Shown here piece after piece: positions 19,575 through 29,160 of a DNA stretch of 49,615 nucleotides. The translations under genes were made by a program, and so were the position numbers. The stretch is from Amoeboaphelidium occidentale. Lineage: Eukaryota; Aphelidiomycota; Aphelidea. The DNA lies in contig JALGPX010000077.1 in assembly GCA_023515795.1 (NCBI GenBank), forward strand, positions 1 to 49,615, written 5' to 3'. Under the pieces are notes generated by a model. That model was given only the letters and a program-made list of their open reading frames with translations. It had not been told where the DNA came from and did no database searches. Numbering within the stretch: position 1 is the first letter of the stretch; each line of letters begins with the position of its first letter.

Positions 19575-20234
19575 ATGAGTAAACTATTTAGCGACTATCT
19601 GTTCAAATTGCTCCTAATCGGTGACTCTGGTGTGGGAAAGAGTTGTCTGCTATTAAGATTTGCTGATGATACTTACACAGACTCTTACATTTCAACCATC
19701 GGTGTCGACTTCAAGATCCGAACAATCGAATTGGAGGGCAAAGTTGTTAAGCTCCAGATTTGGGACACCGCAGGTCAAGAGCGTTTCCGCACAATTACCA
19801 GCTCATACTACAGAGGAGCCCATGGAATCATCGTCGTTTATGATGTCACTGATATGGATACTTTCAACAATGTTAAACAGTGGCTTCAGGAAATTGATCG
19901 TTATGCCTCAGAGGGTGTCAATAAGTTGTTGGTCGGTAATAAGAGCGACAGGACTGACAAGAAAGTTGTCGACTATCAGGTCGCCAAAGACTTTGCAGAT
20001 GGTTTGAGCATTCCTTTCTTGGAGACTTCAGCCAAGAATGCAACCAACGTCGAGCAAGCTTTCTTGACTATGGCTAAGCAAATCAAGGACAGGTAAAGAT
20101 CGCTTGTACTTCTTATGCATTAATTGTTTTGTAGAATGGGTGCATCCAATGTTCAACAGGCTGGTGCTGACAAGAAGCTGAAATTGGGTGATGCTCAAAA
20201 GGTTTCAACTGATGCTGGTGGAAAGTGCTGTTAA
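19575..20234 (+). CDS. YPT1: Rab1/Ypt1 small GTPase, two exons
   Basis: GTPase of ER-to-Golgi and early Golgi transport. Exon 1 is 19575-20092, the intron is 42 nt (20093-20134), and exon 2 is 20135-20234, giving 205 aa, the usual Ypt1 length. The G motifs are intact: GDSGVGKS, the effector region [32 protein letters not shown] and ETSAKN. The [16 protein letters not shown] stretch is typical of Rab1. The second exon supplies the hypervariable tail and a C-terminal GGKCC double-cysteine prenylation site, which would be lost without splicing. Confidence 0.96.
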
Positions 20235-20360
20235 TTGGGCGTACTCAGTTGCTAATAGAAACTGATTAATTGAGAATAATCAAAATAGCGAGTGAAAGGC
20301 TTTTTTAACGATCTATTATCGGGTTATATCAAATGTTGCGCTCCAGTCCGCGACATTCGA

Positions 20361-21079
20361 TCACATAGAGTGTCCTTGCCTCTTGCTTGCATGCTTTTTC
20401 GTGGTACCTGCCCTAGCAGCCCGTTTCCTTTTAGGAGAGGAAGATTTGGATAAGTCATCTTCGTAATCTTCTGTTTGAACTGGAATTTCTAAAACATGAT
20501 CTTCTACTTGCTCAGTTCTTGGCTCTTTGTATTGTCCCATAACACTTTGTGGTTGCAAGTAGGATAACAGAGACGCATCAATAACTCCAGGTGCACTTGA
20601 CAGTTAATATATAGTTCGTGCATAGACTTACGAGTTCTGTGCCTGGAAAAACTGAAACTGATTCATGAGACCCTGATCATATTGTTGATATGCAGGCTGA
20701 CCAAAGTATAACGGATTGCTGTAGTATGCTGCGTATGTAGCAGTAGGTGAGACCGACGTATATTGATATGGAGATTGACGGTTGACGTTTGGTCGTGCTG
20801 AACCTTTCATTGTTCTCTCTTTCTGTGCACGATTCTTGATATAACAGGCATTGCATATGTTCTACATTATCAAATTAGATCACATCTCTCTCAGCGTATC
20901 AGGCTTACTCTCATGCCATCTGGGCCTAGTCGTTTCACAGGTGTCAAATGTTCAGGACATCCGCAAGTCACACACTTCCACTCGCCCTCTGGTGCTGGAT
21001 GTTGTGGGGAAGGTTTCTTCTTCTGTGTTACGCCTTTTTTACCAGATATATCTGTATTAGACGTTGTGGTGATGTTCAT
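20361..21079 (-). CDS. GATA-type zinc-finger protein, three exons
   Basis: Exons 21079-20909, 20861-20632 and 20595-20361 (introns 47 and 36 nt) give 211 aa. The intron interrupts the finger itself. Spliced, it reads CVTCGCPEHLTPVKR... then NICNACYIKNRAQKE, a C-x2-C-x20-C-N-A-C finger of GATA type. The centre is rich in Tyr, Gln and Asn (YTSVSPTATYAAYYSN, QQYDQGLMNQFQFFQ), suggesting a low-complexity transactivation region. A basic tail follows (SPKRKRAARAG). A likely TATA box lies 33-40 bp before the ATG. DNA binding to GATA sites is a family inference. Confidence 0.82.
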
Positions 21080-21111
21080 TTTATTGTCTGGAAGTAGAAA
21101 GTGTTCGAGCC

Positions 21112-21119
21112 TATTTATA
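21112..21119 (-). promoter_or_regulatory. Candidate TATA box for the GATA-type gene
   Basis: TATAAATA on the reverse strand, about 33 bp before ATG 21079 and only 24 bp after the stop of the upstream PIN gene. It implies a very short 5' UTR. Confidence 0.45.
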
Positions 21120-21142
21120 GCAGGTTTCAACTTTGCGACTCT

Positions 21143-22452
21143 TCAAGACAATTGCTGCAACGATGCACGCAATTCAGAACTATAATTTTTCTTTTCTTTC
21201 TGCATAATTGTGAAACCTTCCATAATCTCAATTGTGTCTTTAATCAGCAATTTAACTTCTTCCGCATTGATGGCCAAAGTTTCCGGAGTCGAATTATAAA
21301 TTGCAGCTCTTATTCTTGTGTATGCTCCAATACCAGATGAAGTAGTTACCGTAGAGTCATACAATAAAAAGGAACCACCAGTTTGTTCCCAGCGTTTTAC
21401 AAAGCTTTCCAGACGTCTGAATCGATCTTCAGCATCATGTTTGTTTCGAGAGAAATGGTCACGAAACACACTTAACCAATGTTTTCTCATCAAGTAAAAC
21501 ATTTGAGACAAACTCCATGGCGGTTTAACAGCAGCTAACTCTACAAAATCGTCACCAAACTCGTCTTTGAACAAAGTTATTACAGTAAAAGGAACAGTCA
21601 TAATCAGTATGTTCAACGTATTGATTATCGTAGCAATAAGATTCTTTTTCCTTTCCACGGACAATGCATCATATCCTCCATGCCTACTGGAACCTCCATA
21701 AGGAGTATCGACAACAGTTGCACTTTGAGCGATTCTTTGTAACAACTCAGGACAAGTCGTTCTCCATTCAGATATCACATGAATGTGCGATGCATGGGCC
21801 TTTTCTCGAATCTCTCTGTCACCAGCCAAAAGAACAAGAAACGGACATGAATACGTTTTAAAATACTTTGCGCAGTCCACAATCTTATCGATATTCATGG
21901 GACAGTTTTCAATCATTTCAGGCATTTGCTGTCCTACAACTGAAGGATGCGCAGAAGAAATCAAGTGATGCAACAAGTAAATTGACTCCATCGCTAAATC
22001 ACCGACGCATTTACCAATGCCGTGGCCCAAATATTCGTCAGACATCTACAGGTCAATGCCGGAACATAATCGTAAAGAACTACTTTAAGAGCGTCCAACT
22101 CTTTGACGACGACCCAAGGTAGAACCAGCCACACCGAAACAGTAAGTCTATCAACAACTTCAGCGATTAGGCGCAAATTACACAATAAAAATTCAGTGTC
22201 AACCACAATAATAAGCTCAGGCTTCGTTACAGACTAACAGAAAAGTTAACGTGAACGTTTGCCCGTAAAGCGTACCCGTTTTTCTTTGCAGCAGTCTGTC
22301 CAGTTAATGCCAGGCAACTGATTAATTTGGTCCATGCGCTGCACATCACGAGACTCAGTTGGGAATATTTCTGGATTAGTTCTGTAAGAGTAAATTGTAC
22401 GGCGTATTTTCACTGCAGCCTCATCATCAACTTCGCTCCTGTTTGAGTACAT
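21143..22452 (-). CDS. Swt1-like PIN-domain endoribonuclease, full-length copy, three exons
   Basis: Exons 22452-22276, 22233-22084 and 22045-21143 (introns 42 and 38 nt) give 409 aa. The PIN domain starts IIVVDTEFLLCNL (Asp71), continues WLVLPWVVVKELDALK (Glu104), HPSVVGQQ, and LVLLAGDREIREKA (Asp185). These acidic residues are those expected of an active PIN nuclease. The C-terminal ~200 residues are helical, with PPWSLSQMFYLMRKHW and RRLESFVKRWEQTGG, like the C-terminal domain of Swt1, a nuclear-pore-associated RNA quality-control nuclease. A shorter paralogue lies at 27537-28217. ATG 22452 aligns with the paralogue start. Confidence 0.82.
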
Positions 22453-22767
22453 GCTGACAATTCACCTTCTTTCAAACCTTCAAAAGATTCTGAAGGTTTT
22501 TTTTCTGGCAAATCGAAATCTTCCACGACGCATTTCCTGAGCGCTTTACACGCTTTAGAGTCCTCAGGGAACGCGTAATGAACTTAAAAAATTTCATGTC
22601 TTTATGATGCTTGCATTATCGTACTGAGTTACGGACCTTTCTGGCGAGAACATATCCAATGCCTGAAAGACATGAAATTTTAAGTGAATTGTAGAATTAA
22701 TGCTAAGCGCTGAATCTCTTTCCTTCAATGCAGAGTAGTTTTAGTCGTGTCTTGTTTCCTGTAAGAA
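22453..22767. other. Intergenic region with 16-nt inverted repeat and an unresolved reverse-strand open frame
   Basis: AAAATTTCATGTCTTT (22588-22603) and its exact reverse complement AAAGACATGAAATTTT (22666-22681) flank a 62-nt loop. On the reverse strand, a frame with coding-like composition (FPEDSKACKALRKC, VEDFDLPEKK) becomes open if a GTAACT...TTTTTTAAG intron is removed. I find no convincing start exon for it, and its end would overlap the PIN gene. A small uncharacterised gene or a structured 5' leader are both possible. Confidence 0.4.
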
Positions 22768-25700
22768 ATGACCATGACAAACTCAGCTGTAGCAGCAACC
22801 ATGAATAAACAAGGGCCTCCTGAGAGCAAAGCATCATATCACAATGGCACTTTGAGATCAGTCTCGATGATGGTACTTGTAGTAACAGCGATTGTCATAG
22901 CTTTACAGTGGAGAGCTGTCTCGGAGCTTTGGGGCTTCCAATTTAGTGAAATAAGATCAGATCCATTGACATCTGTTAAACTGGTCACAATAAATGATAC
23001 ATTGGAACTAAGAAGACCAATTGATATACATTTGTTCTGGACCACGAATTCCAGTACATTTCGACTAAGGAATAAGAAGGTCATTGAAACTTATCTGTTT
23101 CATCATCCTAATGCTAACTTACATGTTTACCTCAAAGATCTTAATATTATCACTGATCATGACCTTATTCTATATGTTAAGCTTGGGTATGAGTTGAACT
23201 TTGTCGAAATAACTGATGATTACTTGAGATCATTGGTTAATACCGGTGATGTTCAATGTAAGGAAGGTAGCGATTGGATTCAGAGAATTGATGAATGGAA
23301 AGATGGTCCGTACTTTTATTCTCATTTGACAGATTTCATGAGGTTTTGTATTCTGTATAAAAATGGTGGGATATACTCTGACTTTGATGCGCTATTGTTA
23401 CAAAGAATGGATGTCTTGATGGGAGATTCTGGTTTTATCGGCAAGGATTCCAGTAGAGCAAACGGTAATTGTGAGTGGTGTCTGGCTGGAGGTGATTACT
23501 ACCTGGCGCCAGGTGTTATGGGTGTTCCACATAAAAAATCTCAGATCATGAAACAAGCACTGAAAATTGGTTTTGGAGATGCCAGTACATATAATAAGAG
23601 CATCTTTAACGCTGTCGGCCCTAAAGCTATTACTCTAGCATACAAGAAATTGAAAGAGAACAGCATCAACGTGGGCTCTTATGGCGAAGGGATCATAACG
23701 GTTCTTGATACACACACGTTGTATCCTTACAATTATTTGGATAGTCCTGTCCTATTTAAATCACAACAAAATGCTCTTTCATCTTTGCGTATGCTGGAAA
23801 GGAAATCCGTCAGTTTGCACTTCTATGGCCATCAAACGAGATTAATGCAAGAAGGACAAGGGAGTTTGGTTTCTGCCGTTTACGAGAACATGGGCGTTAC
23901 TGCATCGCAAGGGGCTGATTGTTTTCGACTGATAGCACCAAATTATTTAAAGATGGATATGAATGAGAGAATGTTAGGGAATATTCGTGTATTAATCAAT
24001 TCACAGAGTTCCTGTTCGATTCCTAAAACATTCTCTATAAATCTGGAAACTGCAAAAGGTTCCATAAGACTTTTAAATGGGAAGGGAACTTCACAAAAGC
24101 TGTCTTTTACACAAAACTCACTGCAGAGTTTGAATGAATATTTCACAAAGCTAGTGTATGTTCCTCCTCAGTCTGACGGAACAGATCAAATTTCGATTAG
24201 TATATGTATTGATGAGACCATCGAACTGAGCACCCACATAAGAATGATTGACGCAAATAAGATCTCAACAATAATGATAAAGACTTTTGGTAGAATGGAT
24301 AAAGTGTTTTCACTGATCAGATCTATCAGGTCCTACTACAAAACTGTTCGCATCATGGTTGCCGATGATGGAGAATTCGCACATTCTCAGAAGCCTTCAA
24401 CATCCGATTTTGAATATTATGCACTTCCTTTTGATGTTGGTCTATCAGCAGGGCGTAACTACATGTTGAATCGAGTGAAAAGCGATTATTTTGTGACTTT
24501 GGATGATGATTTCATCTTCAATGAAAATAGCGTACTTGAAGGACTCCTTTACGCATTAATCAAGGATGGGTTTGATATAGCTGCTGCCAAGAATCCTGCA
24601 GATGAGCAAAAGTTTGAGTTGGATTTTTGTGGTATTATGCGAGTTGATGAGGATGAGCGGATCCTGTATCTTGAAGGTGGCTCTTATAATACCCCAAGCC
24701 AAGCAAACTGTCAACATGTTGATTTTGTGCCAAACATATTTGCTGGAAAGACCTCTTTAAAGATCAGGTGGGATGAATCATTAAAATTAGGAGAACATGA
24801 AGATTACTTCTTGCGCGCAAAGAATGAAAAGATTAGGGTTGCAACATGTCCTGAGATTGCATTTTACCATGAGCAAGTTCCTCATTGGTTAAGGAAAACA
24901 AAGTATGACCAGTTTCGTAACAGAGTTTTTCGGTTTTTGAAAGATAGTTTACGAAAGCATGACCTCGTAAGACTTGTTTCTTTTGGGAGAGTCATGATGG
25001 ATTTGATTAAACCGGCTCCTTTGAAATGTTTATACGTTGAAGAATTACTTGACTATTCTTTGTCATTGGAGTATTATGACTGTGTAGAATCTGCAAGTTA
25101 TTCAAATACGCATTACAACTTCATGATAGGAATTTCTACGAATGGCAAGGAGTTCACTACTGTTAATGCAGGCGAAGGCAACGATTTCAACCAAAGAAAA
25201 ATTATTATCAGAGACGTTTTTCCAAATACCAAATACCATCTCATGGTGAAAGTAGGGAACAGATTTGAATTCGAGGATGTTGGAAGAAGTGTAACAGTTA
25301 AAACTTTGAAGTCTAAACAAGCACGAGGCATGGTATTGAATAGCGGATTTGAAGAGGGACATCATACATGGTTATCGCCGTTCGGTCTGAATTTCCATAT
25401 ACTTCAGACAAATATGAGCCACAAGGGAAATTACACTGCAAGACTTTCGATCGATGCATCTGGATACTTGGCACCGAACCCAACCCGAAGTAGACTATAT
25501 CAAACAATTAATATTCCAAAAAACAAGCCTGTCACTAAAATCGTTGTTGCTGCGTGGTCAAGGATCGAAAGATTTTATGGTAACTACGTTGAATGGAGAC
25601 TTGGGGCAGAGGCTGTCTTCGGAAATGGAAAAATTGTTAAGTATGAAGATGACTTTGATCGACAGAGTACTGGGTGGCAAGTTAGATCATTCACTCTCTG

Positions 25701-25797
25701 TTTCAAAGAAATTCCCGACAATATCACCATCTATGGAGAACTTGTTACACACAGAGGTTCTGTTCTTTTCGACGACTTCTCAGTGATAGCATCATAG
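22768..25797 (+). CDS. Bimodular type II glycosyltransferase (GT32-like plus B4GALNT-like) with C-terminal beta-sandwich
   Basis: 1009 aa, single exon. A short cytosolic N-terminus and a signal anchor (about 31-48, VSMMVLVVTAIVIAL) predict a Golgi lumenal enzyme. Module 1 (about 80-400) carries HLTDFMRFCILYKNGGIYSDFDALL, the DXD sugar-transferase motif with Asp205/Asp207, as in Och1/A4GNT-type enzymes. Module 2 (about 495-760) has VRIMVADDGE, PFDVGLSAGRNYML, VTLDDDF (Asp579-581) and LGEHEDYFLRA, resembling the GalNAc-transferase B4GALNT1/GM2 synthase. The last ~160 residues (VLNSGFEEGHHTWLSPFG to the end) look like a carbohydrate-binding beta-sandwich. Two active sites suggest sequential sugar addition. 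Donor and acceptor are unknown. An alternative start at 22801 is possible. Confidence 0.85.
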   Translation: MTMTNSAVAATMNKQGPPESKASYHNGTLRSVSMMVLVVTAIVIALQWRAVSELWGFQFSEIRSDPLTSVKLVTINDTLELRRPIDIHLFWTTNSSTFRLRNKKVIETYLFHHPNANLHVYLKDLNIITDHDLILYVKLGYELNFVEITDDYLRSLVNTGDVQCKEGSDWIQRIDEWKDGPYFYSHLTDFMRFCILYKNGGIYSDFDALLLQRMDVLMGDSGFIGKDSSRANGNCEWCLAGGDYYLAPGVMGVPHKKSQIMKQALKIGFGDASTYNKSIFNAVGPKAITLAYKKLKENSINVGSYGEGIITVLDTHTLYPYNYLDSPVLFKSQQNALSSLRMLERKSVSLHFYGHQTRLMQEGQGSLVSAVYENMGVTASQGADCFRLIAPNYLKMDMNERMLGNIRVLINSQSSCSIPKTFSINLETAKGSIRLLNGKGTSQKLSFTQNSLQSLNEYFTKLVYVPPQSDGTDQISISICIDETIELSTHIRMIDANKISTIMIKTFGRMDKVFSLIRSIRSYYKTVRIMVADDGEFAHSQKPSTSDFEYYALPFDVGLSAGRNYMLNRVKSDYFVTLDDDFIFNENSVLEGLLYALIKDGFDIAAAKNPADEQKFELDFCGIMRVDEDERILYLEGGSYNTPSQANCQHVDFVPNIFAGKTSLKIRWDESLKLGEHEDYFLRAKNEKIRVATCPEIAFYHEQVPHWLRKTKYDQFRNRVFRFLKDSLRKHDLVRLVSFGRVMMDLIKPAPLKCLYVEELLDYSLSLEYYDCVESASYSNTHYNFMIGISTNGKEFTTVNAGEGNDFNQRKIIIRDVFPNTKYHLMVKVGNRFEFEDVGRSVTVKTLKSKQARGMVLNSGFEEGHHTWLSPFGLNFHILQTNMSHKGNYTARLSIDASGYLAPNPTRSRLYQTINIPKNKPVTKIVVAAWSRIERFYGNYVEWRLGAEAVFGNGKIVKYEDDFDRQSTGWQVRSFTLCFKEIPDNITIYGELVTHRGSVLFDDFSVIAS

Positions 25798-25802
25798 CTT
25801 TT

Positions 25803-25820
25803 TTTAATAGATCTATTAAA
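25803..25820. repeat. 18-nt perfect palindrome after the glycosyltransferase stop
   Basis: TTTAATAGATCTATTAAA begins six bases after the TAG of the glycosyltransferase. It is fully self-complementary and could form a hairpin in the 3' UTR or act as a symmetric protein site. Confidence 0.75.
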
Positions 25821-25987
25821 GGATTTTTGGTATCACGTATCCGTGTTACAGCTTCAGCAAAGTTGAAATTTGGGCCTGTTTGATCCGGAATTTCAACGTT
25901 GGTAGCAAACTTTGCCATGTATCGGATGAAGCTGATTTCTTACAACAGTCACTATCATCTTCATCCTTTTCTTCTGTGTAGCTAAAT

Positions 25988-27510
25988 ATGGCAGTAGTTG
26001 ATGGTAAGTCACTTAGATTTGCGATCTAACTGATTTCTCGTATGCAGGAGACGCAGCTTTTGTGATCTTTTCGGCAGCACTGGTTATGTTGATGATCCCC
26101 GGACTTGGGTACTTTTACTCAGGTCTGGCAAGGCACAAGAATGTAAAGAATTCACTTTTTTTATCCTGATGTTTTACGATCTAGGCTTTGTCTTTGATTT
26201 TTCTCTGTGTGTTGTCTTTGGCAGTCGTTTCAGTGCAATGGTTCGTTTGCGGCTTTTCTTTGGCATTCTCTCTTTCTGGTAATGCATTTATTGGCAACCT
26301 CAATAATGCCTTCTTCATGGGCATGTTCGACTCTTCTGATCCATTGTTCATGTATCCTACTGCACCAACTATTCCGGGTAGTGTATTCATGTTCTATCAG
26401 GGAATGTTCGCTGCGATTACACCTGCGTTGGCTTTTGGTGCTGCAGCTGAGAGAACAAGAATTCTACCTGCGATTTTCTTTCTATTCATCTGGTCCACGA
26501 TCGTTTACGATGTCATCGCTTACTGGACTTGGGCACCGGAGGGTTGGATGTTTACACTAGGATCATTGGATTTCGCTGGTGGGACACCTGTTCATATTGC
26601 ATCTGGCGCTGCTGGGTTGGCATATGCAATGGTCGCTGGGAAACGATCTGGATTAGGCAAGGAAAATTTCAAACCGCACAATTTAAGTTCAGTGTTTCTT
26701 GGAACAGCATTATTATGGTTTGGTTGGTTTGGCTTCAATGGTGGTTCTCAGCTAGCTGCTGATGCTCGTGCTGCAGTTGCTGTAATTAATACAAATTTGT
26801 CGGCTTCTATGGGCGGTATCACTTGGGTTTTATGGGAATACTACACAACAAAGAAGTTCTCTGCGTTTGCATTTTGTTCCGGAGTTGTCGCTGGGCTGGT
26901 TTCAATTACTCCGGCTGCTGGTTTCGTTCCTACGTGGTCTGCCGTCATATTTGGATTTGTTGGAGCTTCATGTTGTGTACTATTCATAAGTTTCAAACAT
27001 TTGTATTTCTTTGATGATGCTTTGGATGTCTTTGGTATTCATGGAGTTGGCGGAATTACAGGAAATTTGCTCACAGGTATCTTTGCGTCGAAAAGCATTG
27101 CTGCACTTGGTGGAGCAACAATTCCAGGAGGTTGGTTGGACGGTCATTACATTCAAGTAGGTTACCAGCTAGCTGGGTCTCTAGGCGGTTTAGCATGGTC
27201 TTTTTGTGTCACATTCATCTTACTGTTGGTTATCAATTCAATTCCTGCTTTAAAACTAAGAGTTCTTGACGACGATGAAGTTGCTGGCATTGATCAAAGT
27301 CAACTTGGTGTCGGAGCTTATGATTACATTGAAGCTGCAGTCTCAGAAAAAGGTCATTCTAAGAGAACTCTAGAACATGAAGCGTTGCTTAACTTTGAGA
27401 AATCCCAGAATGGACTTCAGCCTCCTGATAAGATCGCTGGAATTGCCTCCAAAAATTCTGTTCCTCCAGAAACAGCGATTGAATTAAACGCTTTGAACCA
27501 TGTAGCATAA
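25988..27510 (+). CDS. Ammonium transporter (Amt/Mep/Rh), three exons
   Basis: Plasma-membrane ammonium uptake. Exons 25988-26003, 26048-26142 and 26185-27510 (introns 44 and 42 nt) give 478 aa. The first exon encodes only MAVVDG. The second gives MLMIPGLGYFYSGLARHKN, the conserved first helix. The third gives the other ten helices. Signature elements: ALAFGAAAERTRILP, FAGGTPVHIASG (first pore His), LWFGWFGFNGGS, and DVFGIHGVGGITGN (second pore His). The cytosolic tail (about 400-478) is hydrophilic. Splicing is needed for the first helix. It converges on the short PIN paralogue with 26 bp between stops. A TGATAG sequence (reverse complement of the CTATCA near 25952) upstream is a possible GATA site. 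Confidence 0.95.
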
Positions 27511-27536
27511 AATTATTTGTAGTAATAAAAATTTAC

Positions 27537-28217
27537 TCACTCAATTAATAACTCATCTGACTCTACAGTTGCATTCTTGAATGCCTTCTCGGTTAGAATG
27601 TTCAAGAGCTCTGACACTGTAAGGCCTTGAATTTCCGATACGTACTCAATTTCAAACGGAATAATTTTCTCAATAACGTGCTTACTGCGACTGAGGTAAA
27701 CCAAATTTGCACAGACTTTCTGCTTGTAGTATCGCGCACAATCTGCCATGCGATCAAGATAGTTCTTTTCATTCGACACCATTTCATGCAACTGCTGTCC
27801 AACCACGGAAGGATGCCCATTAGAAATCAAATGATGAACCAGATAAATCCCTTGAATAGCCAAATCCCCAAGTGTCATTGAATTTTCCTTTGTAATCGCA
27901 TCATCATTAGTCTTGAGCACATCAACCTCTTTAACAACAGCCCACGGTAAGACCAGCCATACATGCGGGCTCAGGTGATCGATAATGTCAGCAACCACTT
28001 GCAAATTACACAATAGGAACTCAGTATCAACAACAATAACCATTTTCGGAGTTTTTACGTGTTTATGTTCCTTCCTTGAGATTTTCCAATCTAATTCATC
28101 AAGCCTTTTAATAAGCTCCATTCTCTGAGGGTTGCTGCTTTCGGTCGCGGCTCTGTGAGGGTATGCGCGATAATTGTAAATGCATCTTTTGATATTCTGC
28201 GCAACTGCTGCGTTCAT
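27537..28217 (-). CDS. Truncated Swt1-like PIN paralogue, probably inactive
   Basis: 226 aa, single exon. It is collinear with the PIN gene at 21143-22452 over the N-terminus (CIYNYRAYP...ATES), IVVDTEFLLCNL (Asp64), WLVLPWAVVKEVDVLK (Glu97), LGDLAIQGIYLVHHLIS and HPSVVGQQ. The position of Asp185 in the long copy is serine here (LVYLSRSKHVIEK, Ser178), so one metal ligand is missing. It lacks the two introns and the ~200-residue C-terminal domain. That suggests an intron-less duplicate turned regulatory or non-catalytic. Function is inferred. Confidence 0.75.
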   Translation of the reverse strand: MNAAVAQNIKRCIYNYRAYPHRAATESSNPQRMELIKRLDELDWKISRKEHKHVKTPKMVIVVDTEFLLCNLQVVADIIDHLSPHVWLVLPWAVVKEVDVLKTNDDAITKENSMTLGDLAIQGIYLVHHLISNGHPSVVGQQLHEMVSNEKNYLDRMADCARYYKQKVCANLVYLSRSKHVIEKIIPFEIEYVSEIQGLTVSELLNILTEKAFKNATVESDELLIE

Positions 28218-28395
28218 TCTGGGTGAAGATCAAGCAAAGATTGTGGCGTAGAAAAACAAGAAGTTTGTCCCAAGCTTGAAGCATTACCATAAGAATTAGC
28301 AACGCTTTGAACAAGAATGCCCTCATATAGATGGAATTGAGAAAGATACAAACAGTCTAATTGCACAGAACTTTAGAGATTATATTTATGATGTT

Positions 28396-29108
28396 CTAAT
28401 TGAACGCTTCTTGTTTGAACTGCTCCACAAACGTAACCATAAAATCGTGTCTCTGTTGAGCAATCTTCTTACCAGATTCTGTTTTCATCATATCCTTGAT
28501 CTTAAACAACTTTTCGTAAAAGTGGTTCAGCGTTACACTGTTATTCTTTTTGATTTGCTCATCGTATTCTTCTTTCGTCATATTCTCTTTTGGTAATACG
28601 TTGGGATCATACATGGGCCTGTCTCTAGCTGCACCAAAAGAGAAACACCTCGCGATTCCAACTGCACCAATTGCGTCCAAACGGTCTGCATCCTGAACAA
28701 TCTTTAACTCTATGGGATGATCTACCGATGCCTTCTGACTTATTTCCTTCCTGAACGAAATATTCTCGATTACGTACAACACCTTGTCGATCGTTGTCTG
28801 AGCGTATTGCAACTCATTCAACAACTTCGATACTTCTTCTGCAGCAGATGGTGATCTAAAATTCAGGCGGAGTCTTGTTTTAAGTCGTACCCTTCTTTAG
28901 CGTACTTATAATCACCCACATCGTGTAAAAGCGCAGCCAATTTAACAACTTCGAGATCAATTTGGGTCTGATTGTGTTTTGCTTCCATTGCAGCGAGGCT
29001 CAATGCAGTGCTTTTGACCCTTTGTACGTGTAAGATATCATGAGAAACGTCAAATTTATTTCGCTGGAAATATTCCTTGACGAATTGCTCAACTTTATCA
29101 ATAACCAT
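28396..29108 (-). CDS. HD-domain phosphohydrolase (YpgQ/YedJ type), two exons
   Basis: Exons 29108-28891 and 28855-28396, joined over a 35-nt intron (28890-28856), give 225 aa. Metal-binding residues follow the HD pattern: His23/His27 in VSHDILHVQRV, His62-Asp63 in AALLHDVGDYKYAKEG, and Asp in QDADRLDAIGAVGIARCF. That order and spacing match the small bacterial and fungal HD nucleotide hydrolases related to YpgQ. The likely substrate is a nucleotide triphosphate, but this is family inference. Divergent from MKT1 with only 52 bp between start codons, so they share a promoter. Confidence 0.88.
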
Positions 29109-29160
29109 TCTAGAGAAGTTTAAAAGGTTTCTGTCTCTTGATCAAAAGAATTTGTCAGAC

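Noticed and set aside
25745-25918. 57-codon reverse-strand frame (MAKFATNVEIPDQTGPNFNF...) between the glycosyltransferase and the ammonium transporter
   Set aside because: Composition is protein-like, but its end overlaps the glycosyltransferase coding region and a second frame in the same stretch is equally open. No homology or splice structure supports it.
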